From: Polytrichum commune | Lineage: Eukaryota > Streptophyta > Polytrichopsida > Polytrichales > Polytrichaceae | DNA: 64,000 nucleotides | Direction of reading: 5' to 3' | NCBI GenBank assembly: GCA_950295325.1 | Contig: OX485803.1 | Location: 37,773,554-37,837,553, forward strand | The notes under the pieces: generated by a model | What the model was told of the DNA's origin: nothing | Database searches by the model: none | Seen by the model: the letters and a program-made list of their open reading frames with translations, nothing else | Position numbers and translations under genes: made by a program | Shown: positions 1 through 12,049 of the stretch, in pieces | How positions within the stretch are numbered: position 1 is the stretch's first letter | How the letters are laid out: every line of letters begins with the position of its first letter

Positions 1-2499
1 ATGCCACTCATTCAACAAACGCAGACATGCTGGGGGCGGATCCAAGAACTTGTTATTGGGCATCCGCTTCTTGTTCAGCCAACTATCAGTAGCAACCTGG
101 TAAAGCTTCACCCACTTGGCCTTCGAGATACAGTGGTGCTTCTTGAATTTAGACCAAACGGATCGGTTGAGACACTCAGCACCCTCCGTGTCCTGTCCCC
201 AAATGCCAAAATCTTTTGGATCACGTGCTGACAATTCTTGCAGCAGTATGTTTTTCCACTTCCTAAAGATACACCACGACTTCAAGAGTGACACATTAGA
301 GTTCTTTGTTGACCTGAAAGTCACTCTGGGAACCTCTTCGCCTGGCCTCACTTCGAGTATTCGTTTTGCACACAAAAGATAGTCAGGCTTAGTCAAACCG
401 GCCAAGACCCTAAAAGTTTCTCGAGTCAATAGTTTGCAGACATAAGGCTTCTCCTCGAATGTGGTTGCCGATTTCTTCTTCTCATGACGCGCTCGTTGTC
501 TCTGTTGCGCTTCGAGGTATTCATCCAAATAGGTTGATCCTGGCTTGTCGGGATTCATGAGGGTCCCCTTTTCATGCGCAATGAAGATCTTCTTCCACAA
601 CCTAACAGTCTCATCGTCGGCCATGATGATTGCGAGCTCAGCATTAAGGTCCGCGTGGGTGATACCTCTCGCAATGGCAGTGAACGAAGCCTCCATGCTT
701 GTTGTGAAATTCTGCAATGTGGAAGTGTTAGAATACAAACATAAGGGAAATAGACAGGAGAAATGGAGTGGGAAAGAAATCAACTATGGCATCATGGTAG
801 CTAGCTATTTAGGTAGTCATGTCTTTTTAGGAATGTATCCCTCCCATGAAGTGCTCAAGGGAGGTTCCTCTCGGCCGAGGGGAACCTCCCTTGAGCACTT
901 CATGGGAGGGATCCCTTGAGAAATACATGGGAGGTTCTTCGCGGCCGCGAGGAACCTCCCATGATCACTGTAAGGGAGGCTCCCTTGAGAAATATATGGG
1001 AGGTTCCTCTCGGCCGAGAGGAACCTCCCTTGAGAACTACATGGGAGTGAGGGAGTGAGGAAGTGCATTGTATGAATATGCATACTTACTTTCCATGCCT
1101 CCATCATTTTGGGGTCGAGCGTTGTCTCAGCTTTGTTAACCCTTTGCTTCTGGGGCCTGCCTAGTTTCACCCACACTCTACGACAATACATAATTTGGGT
1201 TGTCCAAGTAGGGATGAACTTGTTAAATGAATTGGAGTTATTTAGGGTATAAGATAGGCGGACTATCATGCTTGGATCCTCGCTCCAGACAATTGTACAA
1301 GGCCACGTCTTCAATTTATCTTTCAATGTTTGTTCTGTATCTTTATGCCCTATAATTTCCCTTGATACAGCCACGCTGTGTTGACCGTTGATAATGAGAA
1401 AATTTCCATTCTTGATGTCGTTCCAAGTCATCATTTCTCTCCATCTTTCATCCTTATTAAGCTTCGGCATTAGGCAAAAATTGTGATGAGGCCATGCCAG
1501 TGGAGTCTGTATAAGGTAGTTCTTCATAAGTGCTACCCCGGCTTCATCCAGTGGGCGAGTAACCTGGTAAGATTTAACTTGCATCATTTTCTTGATGTGG
1601 ACATGGAAAACTTTCTCCACACCGAAAGGATAAAGGTGTCCAAATAATTGGACAAACTTTTTCCGGTCCGCTGCAGCTTCCTCCAAACTTGGTTCCTCTC
1701 CATGCGCGATAATTCTCCCCTTCTCTGCTACAGTGAGCACTAGGGGAGTTTCATCTGTGTCATCCGTCGCCTTCATCTTCTTAGCCTTGGTCTTCCTGGG
1801 TTCATCAGTTGTCATCTTCGGTGCCGGGGGTTTCCTTGGGCCCGTTGTCTCCTCGGGATTGTTGTCAAGAATTGGCGTTGGGTTGAGGGTCCTGGCCAAC
1901 GGACCAATGTCACCTGAAACATTCTTAGACCTCTTAGAAGTCTCTCGTGTTCCTCCAGCTTCCTCTCCGGGTCTCTGTTTCTTTTGTGTCTTCTTATTTC
2001 CTCCATCATCATTCCTAGAAGCGACAAGAGTCTCCGCTTGTTTCTTCTTTTGCTTCTTTAGCGCCTCCTTCTCGGACGCCTCTCTTGCATTGATATCACC
2101 TATTGCTTCAAGTATAAAATTTATGGCCTTCTTGGAAATGCCAGAACCCATCACTATCTCCATATCTTCTTTGTCCGCAGTAGGGAGCGTCGAGATTGAT
2201 TGCGTGAACGGCTCCATATGGAATCTGTGTCTCTTGCAATCGATGGACAAAATTCGTGTTTCAAGTCCTTCGACGACCGACACGTTTAGTTTGTCGCTAT
2301 CACCGATAGCAGCCGAGGTAATTGCATTTCCCGGGTTTGGAATCCAGCTTTTGTCCACCCGGTACGCGAATGTTAATTTTAGAGGCGATTCATTGTCTTT
2401 TCTATGTACTTGCAGCGACCAATGTCGCAAGTGGGTGTCCCTAATTCCCAGTGGACACCCTTCGGCCCCACTTGGATATCCCCAACAAGATCGGTCCAT
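1..2499 (-). CDS. Two-exon gene of unknown function, 3' end beyond window
   Basis: I do not recognise the protein. Exon 1 reads from about 2499 down to 1090 and ends ATGGAGGCATGGAAA before a consensus donor GTAAGT. Exon 2 begins at 711 after TTGCAG and stays open for 237 codons to the window edge in the same phase, giving an EAWK|NFTTSMEASF junction. Exon 1 has a Lys/Glu-rich, nuclear-localisation-like middle, then a folded-looking part containing FLIINGQHSVAVSREI, which resembles the DGQHR/ParB-type 'NGQH' motif; that likeness is by eye only. Exon 2 contains VLAGLTKPDYLLCAKRILEV and a Trp/Lys-rich stretch. The start is uncertain: a second frame (2582-2379) also looks protein-like and an acceptor-like GTGCAG lies near 2540, so a further 5' exon is likely. 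A transposon origin is possible given the surroundings. Confidence 0.6.
841..908. repeat. Palindrome, long-armed copy
   Basis: A 68-bp near-perfect dyad centred on TCGGCCGA. The inner core is the family half-site GGTTCCTCTCGG. The outer arms, CTCCCATGAAGTGCTCAAGG and its complement, are not part of the core seen elsewhere in the window. Confidence 0.9.
928..963. repeat. Palindrome, GCGGCCGC-centred variant
   Basis: A dyad with half-site GGGAGGTTCTTCGCGG. The centre is GCGGCCGC rather than TCGGCCGA. The central change is paired on both arms, so symmetry is kept. Confidence 0.85.
993..1031. repeat. Palindrome, canonical core
   Basis: A dyad with half-site GGGAGGTTCCTCTCGG and centre CGGCCG, the same core as the copies at 12.06-12.89 kb. 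Confidence 0.9.
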
Positions 2500-2638
2500 A
2501 AAACTTCTCTCTCCATGTCACCTGCACGAATCATTGAAATGGTTAGTGTGTGTGGACTCCATGAAAGAGTGTGAAGTCTCAAGAGTGTGGTGTGAAAGAG
2601 AACCTCAAGAGTGGTGTGATAGTGTTTCTACATTGCGA

Positions 2639-2681
2639 AGGGGAGGAGGATCCTCTCGCCCGCGAGGAACCACCTCCCCCG
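2639..2681. repeat. Palindrome variant (inverted relative to 2735-2785)
   Basis: A GGGGAGGAGGATCCTCTCG..CGAGGAACC segment. It is a near dyad and is also the reverse complement of the next copy, about 60 bp away. It lies just upstream of the minus-strand gene. Confidence 0.8.
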
Positions 2682-2719
2682 CTCACAGTGAGCCCTTGTG
2701 AGGTTATCAACCTCACAGA

Positions 2720-2798
2720 GCCAGGGGTCAGTGATGGGGGGAGGAGGTTCCTCGCGGGCGAGAGGATCCTCCTCCCCCCCTCATCACTGACCCCTGGC
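2720..2798. repeat. 79-bp palindrome with private outer arms
   Basis: The outer arms are GCCAGGGGTCAGTGATG and its reverse complement. The inner part is GGGGGAGGAGGTTCCTCGCGG with its partner. As at 841-908, the core is shared with the family while the outer arms are unique to this locus. Confidence 0.85.
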
Positions 2799-2865
2799 AT
2801 GAACATAAGTATAAGCATGAGCATAAACACAAGCATGAGCATAAACATAAGCATGAGCATAAACA
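2799..2865. repeat. Short tandem repeat (AAGCATGAGCATAAACAT-like)
   Basis: Units of roughly 12-18 bp of the type AGCATGAGCATAAACA are repeated imperfectly directly beside the 79-bp palindrome. Confidence 0.8.
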
Positions 2866-2989
2866 TAACACATTCAATCAGATAACACATTCAAACACTC
2901 AGAGCACACAAGCTCTTATACAGATTGAATACAACCCCTAGGTACTCAAACACAACCAAAAAGCACATTCAAACCTTGCCTACATTCAA

Positions 2990-3740
2990 CCAGATTGAAC
3001 ACAAACACACATTCAAACACATTCAAACAAACTAAAACCAGGTTCTATGAGTTTCAACACAAACACACATTCAACACAAACATACATTCAACACAAGCAG
3101 AATCAATGTAGGATTCACCACAAGCACATTCAAACACATTCAAACAAACTTAACCAGGTTCTATGAGTTTCAACACAAACACACACATTCAACACAAACA
3201 TACATTCAACACAAACATACATTCAACACAACCATACATTCAACACAAACATACATTCAACACAAAGATACATTCCACACAAACATACATTCAACACAAA
3301 GATACATTCCACACAAACATACATTCAACACAAACATACATTCAACACAAACATACATTCAACACAAGCAGAATCAATGTAGGATTCACCACAAGCACAT
3401 TCAAACACATTCAAACAAACTTAACCAGGTTCTAGGAGTTTCAACACAAACACACATTCAAACACATTCAAACAAACTAAACCAAGTTCTATGAGTTTCA
3501 ACACAAACACACACATTCAAACAAACTAAACCAGGTTCTATGGGTTTCAACACAAGCACACATTCAACACAAACACACACATTCAACACAAGCATAATCA
3601 ATGTAGGATTCACCACAAGCACATTCAAACACATTCAAACACATTCATACTGAAGATAAACCTAACACATTCAAACACATTGATACACATTCAACACAAC
3701 CACATTCATACTGAAGATAAACCTAACACATTGAGTTGAG
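2990..3740. repeat. 17-bp minisatellite and related higher-order repeat
   Basis: The basic unit is CATTCAACACAAACATA, in a near-perfect block at about 3180-3365. Longer units holding AAACCAGGTTCTATGAGTTT and GCAGAATCAATGTAGGATTC recur on both sides (3040, 3110, 3160, 3370, 3430, 3490, 3540, 3600). It is an AC-rich array with no coding potential; the open frame at 3163-3435 is only repeat translation. Confidence 0.9.
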
Positions 3741-3799
3741 AGTTACCACAAGTTGCTGGAAGGAGGGCTGAGGATTGTGGGAGACTTGGCTATGGAACT

Positions 3800-6650
3800 C
3801 AGCACCCCAACCTAGAGAGAAAAGGCGAACAATCTGGAGTAGAGAAAAGTCGAACTGGAGTGCGACCAGGAGTGCGACCAGGTGTAGAGAAAAGTCGAAC
3901 AATCTTGTTTAGGATGTACAATTCAATCTCAGAATCTGAGAGCGTGGAAGGTGTGAGTGGAACTTGGAAGGAAGAGAGGAGAGGAAGACACAAATGAGGA
4001 GTCGCCCGACATTCGAATGGATGCCACCCGGGCAGGTACGGCTACTGGCCGGAATCGACGGTTCATATGAAGCCGTCATCATGGATGGCCGGGATTAACT
4101 CACCTTCCCATGATGACAAGTGTACCGACTAGTAACAACTGCCTATGGGACATGTGTTGATTGAGTACCTTTTCCCCGGTTGCTCTTTCAACTAATTTTA
4201 TTTTGGCCGTTGGATGCGTGCGTAAACCCTATGGCTCCATCTGCGACATCTGATGTCAAGATGGGAATGAGATTACAACCTCTTTTTCGATGCGGTAATG
4301 AGAAACAATTGTCATAATTGAATCCATATCTTATATGTCAAATTACAAAGTTACGTCATGGATCATATACATATTGGAATTATTTTATAAGCAACTAATT
4401 AAATACTAACACACACACACACGCATTAAGTACTACATATGTGTGGATTTGTTAACATTTTCATGTAAGTTTTGACTTAATTATATGAAAAGATTGGATT
4501 GAAAACTCAAAAGATAACACTCACCATGAGAAAACGATTCATATTAGTATAAATCAACGGTATTGTCAATTTGATTATCAAAACTTGTCTCAAAAGGTGT
4601 GTTAACATGTGCACAAAATATATACAATTTTGATAGAAGAATTCAACTTGTTGTTGATCATCATGCACATTTGGAAGTTTGTTGAGAAGGGTTGATACCA
4701 ATAGCGGAAGTGATGTGGTGGTCATATATGGGTCCATACCAATATCGGAAGTGTTGTGGTTGTCATATATGAGTGTACAAAACACAATCACTATTCACTC
4801 CAATAGTGATCATGATTCACAAAATCTAATCTACGCACTCATGTATATGTCATATTATGCGACGCGACTCACACAACCAATGATTAATTCAATCTTTGTC
4901 CTCGTTGAACCCTAACAATAAGCACTAATAATAATCACTAATAACGTTTAAATTTTATTATATCAGTATAAAGATATAACACCGTGTAAATCCCAATAGT
5001 AAGTCACACAAATATCATATTTGGTCTAGTTGTTAAATGTTGCTGAAACCGAGATGTTTCTCATATGATCATCAAGTGTGTGGGGAGTTTCTTACATAGA
5101 TTTGATTAATAGGTATGAATACCATATGATAGTAGATCGTTCATTTCAAGCGAGGCATACCAAATATTCAATCACAAACATATACAAGTTAATGAGGCAT
5201 TGTATTAATTTGTATTGCTAACTAATGTTTTTTTTATGATGCATCATGCAACATCAAGTGTCTTAATATGCCACTTGTCTTTATTTTCTTATATCATTAT
5301 TGATTCCTTTAAAACTAGGACATAAAGTTCAATGATTGTAATTCTTAAACGTTCCCTATTGGCAAAATATTTAATACCTACATATGATATAGAGCATGGT
5401 AGAAGATACGTGTATTTTGTATTTAAAAGACACTCATACATCAACAATGCTCCTCAAAAATGATTTATTCATTTATTTTCTTTGTTGAGGTGCGATTACA
5501 TAGTGACATGAAAGAAGACACCCATTTTGGCCGTTGGATGCGTGCTTCATAGCAAACTTAGGATGGTTAGCATATTTTGAGCACATAATCCTCATCTTTG
5601 CTAACATGTGTCTTCGTGCCGCCAATTCCAGGTCTCGACGTTACACACTACTCAAATATATAGGTGTCCAAATTATTGTTGTGGTTGATTTAGGCACATC
5701 TACCTTATATTATCAAGCTGGATAATATTGTATGAATAGTCAAGTAACGGCCGAATGTCATGTGCGTCAAAGGTGGTGAGAGTCAGTGGCAACAAATATG
5801 GTTGTCCTAATAAGGATCAATTTCGTTTGGTAGTAAATACATTCTATCCTTCCATGCGATAAACATCAACTCGGGCCTAATTTGGTTAATTTTTTTCATT
5901 AGACACCTACCATAGAGGGCGTTCTATTTCATCAAGTAATGCCATAATGTACATAAACTAAAATTAATGTTACTTTACATAAAAAGAAGCACAAAATACA
6001 AATAATTAACCACATTAAGATTTGAGGAATACAATGAATGTGGCTTGCATTGATTTTCTATTGAAAAATAACTTCAAACAAATAGTAATGTAAATCATTA
6101 TCATAGTAGTGGTAATGTTTCTTGCACACACTTGTATGTCAATCACCTAATATACTAATTCATTTTGCTTCTAGTAATGGACCCCAAAAGTAGGGCGTGA
6201 ATTTTTACTACCCAAGATGTGTTATTACACAATATTTCCAAGTGTTTCTTGACAACATCAATAAAATGGGGTCTCATGGTCACAACTAGTATTATCTTAT
6301 AATACCCATTGTTGTTCATAAAAACAATTGAAGATGGGGAAAGATGTTATTTCATCACCCCTGGGCCAATAACTAACACATGACCCATTTCCATGTATTA
6401 AACATGTACTCAATACTGAAATTGTGGTTAGCAACACTCAAGGTTGATTATGTTTTTAAGATGCACCCATGGCATTGTGGACCCATAACATTAGTGGAAT
6501 CCGAGCCAATGATTTGTTGGACCGACTGTCACAGTGAATTTAGAAAGTGGGTGCAAACCTTCCATGATGGTGGGAGTGGCCGGTCTGATTTTTGGGCATA
6601 ATCGGTCAACATCCCAATGTTTCCAAGTCCAGCCGGTTCCATAATGTGAT
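3800..6650. other. Gene-poor stretch
   Basis: AT-rich sequence with no convincing exon. The clearest structure is a tandem duplication of about 52 bp at 4692-4770, with the repeated phrase CCAATAKCGGAAGTG. A phrase containing ATTTTTGGGCATRATCGGTC near 6585-6640 recurs at 8785-8835. Confidence 0.5.
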
Positions 6651-6657
6651 TGTTTGG

Positions 6658-6681
6658 TTTTAGGGTTTAGGGTTTAGGGTT
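6658..6681 (+). repeat. Interstitial telomere-type tract (TTTAGGG)
   Basis: Three uninterrupted TTTAGGG units. A reverse-complement AACCCTAAACCC tract follows near 6757. The heptamer is the Arabidopsis-type plant telomere repeat and supports a green-plant source. Confidence 0.85.
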
Positions 6682-6689
6682 TGGCAAAT

Positions 6690-9100
6690 ACATGATTTTT
6701 AATTTTTAAAATAATAACCATAAAAACACCACGCAAATATATGACCCTATTACATTTAACCCTAAACCCTATTAGAATTAACATTATTTTACATTAATAT
6801 TTGGCATCGCACGATGTACTGTTATTCCATTGGGCAATTCAAATGTATTACTTATGAGTTCATAATCACTCATGTTGAAAAGGTTGTTTGGACGTTTAGG
6901 GCCTTCACTTATTGTGTGAATAGGTGTGAAGCTAAGAAAAACCCACCGCCCCCCCCCCCCCCATAGGTAGAAGGAGAGTGTGTAGAAAAGATTGGACTTA
7001 TATGTGCTCAAATATGGACATTAGGTAGGTTTAGTACTTAAGACATATGTAGAGACTTTGTAAGCGCTTTGGCTTTTCAATAATTAAAGGTTGACGAAGT
7101 AATCATTGTGAAAGATTGACATGCAAATAGATAAATAGCATCACCAACTTCTTATGCAAGCGAGCAAATGTAAATAGAGAGTCTCTTCACATGTACTAGG
7201 TGTTTACTGCCTTTTGGTGGGGAACTTTGTGACCGTGGCTTTATGAATGGTTTTGTATCTGAGGTAGGGATTGATTAGATGGGACATTTGGGGAGAGGTC
7301 TTGGTGAGAGGTTATTAAGTGTGTTAATGAGGAGTTGGGTTGGGTGTGACTTCAACTTAGTGTTCTTGGGGGGGGGGGGGCGTGTGGCTTTTTGTGAGAT
7401 GAAGATCGAGGGTTCGAAACCTTAATAGACGATAATGAGAAACATGATGACAAGAAAACACTATCCTTTACCATAAATTGGGCGTTCTTTGGGGGTAGTT
7501 GAGTTTGGGTGACCAACCTACAAGGGATGCTCTCTCCATCAGTCAATTGTAATGCAGCTTTCAAAGATGTTTAGTTTCTTTTGCTAGGGGTTTGTTAAAT
7601 GAAATCAACTCACTGCCAAGCTCTTGGGTGGGCAAATAGTGTGAATTGAGAGACAACCACGATTGCATGTATTGTTGTAAGAGTTTGTAAGACTTTATCC
7701 TATGAATCATCATCCAAACACCGATTCAAAACCAAAACAACCTTAATTAATCATGTGAATGTCTAAGTGAAATTAATTTGTGACACCAAGATGATATCGG
7801 AATCACCTTTGAAGTCTTCCTTGAATATTTCATTGGCTTTATGTCTTATTTAAAATCCTAACTACACACCCAAGTGTCATGTATTACAATGTAGCATGCA
7901 AGAGGAAGATAATTGTGAGCAAGTATGGAATGTAGAATATATATTAAAAATGTTGAAACATTGGTGTTCATGCACTAAGGTTGATGAGGCTATTGTGGAA
8001 ACCTCTAGCCTACTTAAAATTATCTAGGTGATGGATTCGAGCATTAGAAGCTTGAGCAGGATAACAATTGCGAATCATGACCAAGCAATCTAAAGTTGTT
8101 GAAATTGGAGTTGAGGAAGGTGTTCGTCTAGGCTCTGGAATCAAAGATTCTCTACTTTCCAATTTGGTTTTAAAGCAAGCAACTCTTACATTGTTCAATG
8201 TTGTGTAAGTGGATGGCGACACTAGCAAATTCTACATGGGTCATTTGTCAATGAAAACGAAGTTTAATGCCAACATTTGTTGTGTCATGTTTTTAAAGTG
8301 GTCATGAATAAGATGAAATGTTGCCAAATTAGGTTATCATTATAAAATACCCACTATGCAAGTGGTTGGCACCTCACAACCATATGCCCACACACTTTGG
8401 GAGAGACCTTAATCCCATCATCCCAAATATTGAGACTAATTTTATTTATAACATTCAATATTTCATGCATAAAAGGAAACCCTTAGGGAAGGAGGATTGC
8501 CCTTCCCAAAATGCTAAAGAGGACTCATTTTCGCCCCATCTCTCTCAAGTGTAGTGTGGCTAAAAAGGGTGTGTGAACTCCTAGGGGTGTGGTAGTTTTG
8601 AGTGTGTTGTGATGGCCTGGTTAGGTTGTGATTACACAAGTGGTGTCGTGGCATGGCTAGGTTGTGAGTGGCTCTCTCTCTTTTTCCTTTGAAATGTTTT
8701 GAAGATTGCTTATAGAGTGTATGCATTTAGGGTTTAGGAACATGATGTGTGAGGAAGATACGTAGCACGCTAATGTCCAAGGGATTTTTGGGCATGATCG
8801 GTCAAAATGCTAGTGTTTGCAAGTCCAACCGGTTATTTCTCAAACTCAACTCTACAAGATCGGTAGCTTCAAAACATCAACGCCACCAAATGGCCTTTGA
8901 CGTTATTTCACAAGATCGATAATTATGTTGAAGCGTTGAACTTCAAACATTTATTTCTCAAACTCAACATGTGCATTTGTAACTATTGGTCAGTTCTCCC
9001 GTATCATTTCAGCCGATCATGTGTGCGCTTCACTAAGGATAGATCTCTCTTCCCAATTGGATAGACGATGATATTTTGCAATTCTCCCATATTTATTGGT
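6690..9100. other. Gene-poor stretch with C/G homopolymers
   Basis: No supported gene. It holds a run of 14 C at 6949-6962 and 13 G at 7368-7380. Open frames here are short and low in complexity. Confidence 0.5.
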
Positions 9101-9105
9101 GCTCA

Positions 9106-9430
9106 TGATAGTAGAAAATTATGTCCAAAAACACCGTAGCCAAAATCGGCTGAGATTCTTTTGACTAGCCTTATCTGCAGTTGCTAAACAATTACATATA
9201 TATTGTTTTACAACAACAATTTCATGACGTTTAGAGCGTGTAATATACCGTTGGAAAGGTGTTTTCAAGACCTTTCCAACAATTTATTACACAAATACAA
9301 ATTACTTAAAATTTTGGTTGCTTAACCAATAAACAAATATGCAATGTTTAAGCAACTGTTGATCACGCTGGTCAAGATAACCGCAACCAATTTTGGTTGC
9401 GGTTGTTTTTGACATAATTTTCTACTATGA
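9106..9430. mobile_element. MITE, about 320 bp, with about 40-bp TIRs
   Basis: The left end reads ATAGTAGAAAATTATGTC followed by CAAAAACACCG. The right end, reverse-complemented, reads ATAGTAGAAAATTATGTC followed by AAAAACAACCG. The interior has no ORF. The superfamily and target duplication are not resolved. Confidence 0.8.
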
Positions 9431-9434
9431 TGTG

Positions 9435-11180
9435 TCTATTTGAAAGTAGTTTGGTGAAAAGATACGATGTTGTTTTGCTAGTTAGTTGTAGTAGCTATTG
9501 GGATGCTAGAGTCTTCTTGTTAAAGCAAAACCCCAAAGAAGGGCCCTAGAGTGCTCACTAATGTTTGAGCAGTGATTTCTCTCTATAAAATTAAAGTGGT
9601 AATAATATTAATATAATGGGTTGATAAATAGACTTGTGGAGCCACTTCACATGGGACGTCTACGTCAATTGTCTACGTCATGGTAGAATTGAAGTTCATG
9701 AAATTGGTTTCAAAGATCCAAAAAGCTGCTAGAGTTAATTTAAGGCCCCCTACCGTGAAATCGATAGAACACTTTGCTAACGTTTATTAAGTCCATGAAG
9801 TAGCTTGGAACCTTCATGAAATTGAGTTTGTACTTCTACGAAGTCATCTTACTAGGAGTATGGTTATTTATCATTCTTGCGTCATCTGAGTCATCTGCCT
9901 CCGACAAAATTGAGGCACAGTTAGGAGGCACTGGCATTTTTGTCCATAAGGTACATACTAGGTCTTCAGTGGCACATTTTCCTAATTGGACACCTAATAT
10001 ATTTGATTGGACCAGGTATGCAGATCAATGAGGATCACAAAGCAAACATCATGAAGACACATGTTTAAAATACAATGGATCGCGTCTTTCTTCCAATATT
10101 AATAACTAATCTACACTTGCTAGTGAACATAGTTCGGAGGATTTGTATATACATTAATTTCCACACAATCCAACAAACATAGTTTGCTAAAATAGGTCAT
10201 ACTTTAATAGTTCGACATTTTAATTAGAAACGGAGTATTTGCTTCAATATAATGGAAACTTCGACATTTTAATTGGAAAGTTCGACATTTCAATTAGAAA
10301 CTAACGTTGGGGATATGACCCCACGTAACTTCTTGATGATTACATATATAAGATGATACAATGGTTTTGCTTACATAACATATACCTAATCATCTTGTGC
10401 GATAGGTATTTATAATGTAGCCAGGGTAGCAAAGAAGAATCACAAGACCATCATGAAACTTGACTACACGTGACCATGCTAATTGGGCCCGCAAAGCCAG
10501 TATGTCATTAACTATAGCCCATAGAGGCTTCAAAGCCATGCAATGCGATGTGCACAAGTAGTTTGTTCTAACTTGGTGAAATTTTAATATATAACTAATA
10601 ATTGATTCCTATGCCGCCGTTCTTCATGACTTCCCACCCATCCGCATGCAAAGGGTAATTGTGCACCTTCCTGGAACAACCTTAATAATTCTCGGTGTAG
10701 CAATCTTAATAATTAAGCATGCAACACACACAAAGCACGGTAAATGGTTGTGGGCCCCATTAACTTCACTTAAGTGCCCAAATTTGTGGGTGCAAAGCCG
10801 TTCTTCTTTGATGCCCATCATCACCCCTTACCATTGGCTCTTTTTCACTATACACATTTGAAATGCATGAATATGGACTCAAGTCTATGGAGTAGGGTAT
10901 TGTGCTAATTCAAGTAGTGGTAACACTTATCGATTCCACATAGGTTAGAAACTCGACCCCCTTTCGATGGGTGGCAACATCATCAAAGAGGCGCTAGACT
11001 AACGTATGCATGTGTTATTCAATAATTTCTCTTAATAGGACCCCCATAGTTGGTCGGTCCCTGGTTCAACGAGGGTCAAAGAACAAATACCATAAAGACA
11101 TGTTTTAGGGGAAGTGGACTACATCTTCAAATTTGATCAAACTACTCCATGTTCAACAATGAACACATTTGAGAGGATCT
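9435..11180. other. Gene-poor stretch
   Basis: No gene supported. A short repeat, TTCGACATTTTAATTRGAAA, occurs three times between 10210 and 10305. The open frame at 9816-10031 starts with a signal-peptide-like stretch but stops after 71 codons, and I see no homologue or splice continuation. Confidence 0.4.
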
Positions 11181-11185
11181 ATGTA

Positions 11186-11579
11186 GTGCCACCCTCTATA
11201 AATGTTACACCTATAAGTGTTAACCCTCTCTAAATGTTAACTTTCTTCTACTGCCCACATATTGCACACTATAAATGTTAAACGAGTCAACTATTAACAA
11301 AATAGTACTGCCTTTGTAAATTTGACTCTGCAAATGTTAATGAATGAAATACAACCACAATATGGTTTTCACCAAAGAATCATTGATTCATACTTCACCC
11401 GTGATTTGTAAACTTTATTGAATAAAGTATTGATTGGGTTTGTATACATTCATAAACTTAACATTTGTATATTGGTCAAAAAAGCAATTTACTAATTTTC
11501 TAATTGTTAATTATTAGCACCTTTATAAATGTTAACTTTGATCCACTCCCGAGGGTTAACATCTATAGAGGGTAGACTG
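11186..11579. mobile_element. pogo/Lemi-like MITE with TA target duplication
   Basis: The termini are GTGCCACCCTCTATAAATGTTA on the left and, reverse-complemented, CAGTCTACCCTCTATAGATG on the right, each flanked by TA (11184-11185 and 11580-11581). Plant pogo-type (Tigger/Lemi) elements typically begin CAGTNNNACCTCTATAAAT and insert at TA, so the assignment rests on terminus likeness. The 394-bp interior is AT-rich and non-coding, with internal TATAAATGTTAA repeats. Confidence 0.75.
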
Positions 11580-12018
11580 TACACTCTAAATCTCGTTGTA
11601 TCATGCCGTTGGCAATCAAAGGAAGGTAATGGAGAATGTACATTATAAGTACTATCAACTAGGGAGCACATCAGCTCGCCAAACAATCATTCTCTACTAC
11701 CACACCTCAAACCATGATATCTCCTACAAGAGAGGACCCCGTACAATAGGGAGGGAAGCTTCAAATATTTTAGTACCCAAACTTAGTCTCCCACCAAACC
11801 AAATTGACACTACTATATAAGGTCCATACCTCCAACCGTTTGTGGCTCACTCTTCAAGCATTTCCATATCTCATTGTTGCCATTCCATGCGTTCAGAACC
11901 CACACATGTTGGTTTTAGCAGGTGCCGGCCCAAGTAGCTCATGCTTTGCCTGAGCCACTGCTCCCCGAAAAAATATGCCCTACGTGTAGTACGTACAATT
12001 CCAGGATGCAAGCGTGTA

Positions 12019-12038
12019 GTCCGTACAATTGTACGGAC
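12019..12038. repeat. Perfect 20-bp palindrome
   Basis: GTCCGTACAATTGTACGGAC is its own reverse complement. It sits 11 bp left of the foldback element at 12050. Confidence 0.9.
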
Positions 12039-12049
12039 CACTGCGATAG

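Larger units (their letters stand above)
712..1089 (-). other. Intron carrying three palindromes
   Basis: This 378-bp intron of the minus-strand gene runs from GTAAGTATG (1089-1081) to TTGCAG (717-712). Both junctions fit consensus and keep the reading frame. About half of it consists of three self-complementary palindromes (841-908, 928-963, 993-1031), so the pre-mRNA should fold into strong hairpins. Read-through of the intron in the exon 1 frame makes short peptides such as RFLSAERNL, which I treat as non-coding. Confidence 0.7.

Noticed and set aside
846-1058. Small plus-strand ORFs with repeated SSRPRGTS peptides, and similar ones at 11922-12364
   Set aside because: They are translations of the palindrome repeat, which is open in several frames on both strands. 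Not proteins.
3163-3370. CRISPR-like regular array
   Set aside because: Units are contiguous with no unique spacers, and the DNA is eukaryotic nuclear sequence.
3163-3435. 90-codon ORF rich in QHKHTFNTN repeats
   Set aside because: Pure minisatellite translation, with no start context or non-repeat domain.
9816-10031. Secreted-peptide gene suggested by a hydrophobic N-terminus
   Set aside because: Random-looking after the first 30 residues, with no splice continuation or homologue recognised.
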